From Deferribacteraceae bacterium (GTDB lineage Bacteria > Chrysiogenota > Deferribacteres > Deferribacterales > JAISNW01), in contig JAITJJ010000114.1 in NCBI GenBank assembly GCA_031278965.1, positions 1 through 14,396 on the forward strand: 14,396 nt of DNA. The letters are read 5' to 3'. Each line of letters begins with the position of its first letter. The first letter of the stretch is position 1. Position numbers and translations under genes: made by a program. Under the pieces are notes generated by a model, which was not told where the DNA came from, did not search any database, and was given only the letters and a program-made list of their open reading frames with translations. This document shows, piece after piece, positions 13,398 to 14,396 of this stretch.

Positions 13398-14396
13398 TTA
13401 GAAAGTGTTATAGTTCTCAATTAATCTTTTTAAAAGGAGTGGCAGGGTTTGGGTGAGATATGGTATAAATACCCGCTCTGTGGGCTTATGGGCATCTTTG
13501 CCGATAGGACCGAGGTTTATGACAGGGATTGCCAGACTTTTCATTTCCTCAAACGGGTAGGTAATCATCTTTCCATAGCCCGCCATGTTATCTTTCAGAA
13601 CTTCAATATCCTCAGGAACGCCCCCCATCTCACTTAAATCAGATATTCCTTCATATACCGCTTCAACGGCAAGGCGGCTCCCCGTTAATTTTTCCGCATA
13701 TGCCGCAACGTCCTCCGCCGCTTCCGCCGCTTTTATTTCAGAAAGGGTTTTCTTTTCATTAAGCTTTGCTCCGCAATATGGAGGGATAAACCCCACCACC
13801 GCCAATGGTCCGCTTAACCCCGCGTCGGTTATCAAGCGGTTCACAAGCTCTATATCCGCATCTTCCTTCGCAGTCGTTTCTAAAGAAATCTCTCCCTCAA
13901 AACCCGTCACCATATTTTTCAATTCGCTGAAAGTTATAACTTTTATAGTTTCTAATCCATAGTGCTTTCTTAATGCCGCCTCTCCGCTCTCCTTGGCTTT
14001 TTGAGTAAAATAGGCCAATATCTCCGTAACGCTTTTTTTCGCCGTTAAGAGATTTATTATCACGGCTGAACGGGCAGGAAGGGTAACGGAGTATCCCGCG
14101 GTGAAATCTTTGAATTTCAGGCAAGAGGCAGGAGAAAAATGCCTGCCGTCATACGAGTCCGCCGTGTTGGGATCCCCTTCAATATCGTATATCATTTTAG
14201 CGGTCAAAACCGCCGCGTTTATCCCGTCGTAAAATTCCCCCACATGGCTTTCTTTGCCCACAAACAGGGTAAAAATAGTGATGTTGCCGATGCTTCCGGT
14301 GTAGATAACTCCGCCGGATTTTTCCTGATTGGTTATGGAGGGCTCGCTGTCTATGCAGAGCAGGAACTCCCAACCATCCTTCTGCATTGCCGAAAA
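13398..14396 (-). CDS. RocB-like M20 family peptidase, C-terminal part (5' end beyond window)
   Basis: The open frame continues to the right edge, so the N-terminus is outside the window; about 332 residues are visible, where RocB-type proteins have around 540. RocB is an M20/M28-superfamily metallopeptidase-like protein linked to arginine use in Bacillus, with uncertain biochemical activity. Visible motifs, counted from the Met at 14387: DSEPS (E15, a metal-binding position), VIYTGSIGN, then VGKESHVGE with H48 (dimer-bridging histidine in M20 proteins), and near the C-terminus GPIGKDAHKPTERV with H300. The lid domain between them contains FEGEISLE and LAVVGFIPPYCGA. The metal-binding N-terminal motifs cannot be checked here. 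It lies about 330 bases before galE on the same strand and is probably a separate unit. A related M20 amidohydrolase is the alternative. Confidence 0.75.
   Translation of the reverse strand, partial: FSAMQKDGWEFLLCIDSEPSITNQEKSGGVIYTGSIGNITIFTLFVGKESHVGEFYDGINAAVLTAKMIYDIEGDPNTADSYDGRHFSPASCLKFKDFTAGYSVTLPARSAVIINLLTAKKSVTEILAYFTQKAKESGEAALRKHYGLETIKVITFSELKNMVTGFEGEISLETTAKEDADIELVNRLITDAGLSGPLAVVGFIPPYCGAKLNEKKTLSEIKAAEAAEDVAAYAEKLTGSRLAVEAVYEGISDLSEMGGVPEDIEVLKDNMAGYGKMITYPFEEMKSLAIPVINLGPIGKDAHKPTERVFIPYLTQTLPLLLKRLIENYNTF

Overview
The window looks like a chromosomal segment of a Gram-negative-type, probably microaerobic bacterium. Evidence: a secreted Sel1-repeat protein with a Sec signal peptide, a cluster of cbb3-type cytochrome c oxidase assembly genes, and a decaying type I-C CRISPR locus. 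The taxonomic hint is weak. A RocB-like M20 protein near cbb3 assembly genes and moderate GC would fit a Deferribacterota-like or similar lineage, but no 16S or strong marker is present, so this is a guess.

Left part (1-1512): remains of a type I-C CRISPR-Cas system. The 3' part of cas8c (csd1) and an internally deleted, frameshifted cas7c (csd2) are recognisable in translation but broken. No cas4, cas1 or cas2 is seen before the leader. A minimal array of three 32-nt repeats and two spacers follows. The leader holds a perfect 11-bp inverted repeat, and spacer 2 has self-complementary ends.

1513-2789: a non-coding flank with a good promoter, a Sel1-repeat periplasmic protein gene and a hairpin terminator.

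2790-7508 (+): a regulatory-looking region with several short inverted repeats and a consensus -10, then a tightly packed, mostly overlapping operon: a CcoQ-like small protein, ccoG, a ccoH/fixH-like gene, an unrecognised 28-residue hydrophobic peptide, ccoS and ccoI. These genes supply the redox, scaffold and copper-transport functions for cbb3 oxidase assembly. The catalytic subunits (ccoN, ccoO, ccoP) are not in the window. Three of these genes (ccoQ-like, the 28-residue ORF and ccoS) encode 46 residues or fewer.

7683-14396 (-): in transcription order, the C-terminal part of a RocB-like M20 peptidase (cut by the window edge); a roughly 330-bp gap with the galE promoter; galE and ugd as a two-gene unit for UDP-galactose/UDP-glucose and UDP-glucuronate; then surE and copA separated by one nucleotide. 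copA ends convergently against ccoI, so two P1B copper ATPases face each other: CcoI for oxidase copper loading and CopA for copper efflux.

The most interesting points are the unannotated small ORFs in the cco operon, a CxxxC pair in the CcoH-like protein, replacement of two conserved prolines in CcoI, the stacked inverted repeats before the cco promoter, the unusual surE-copA coupling, and the structured leader and spacer in the decaying CRISPR locus. I see no clear evidence for a wholly new system.
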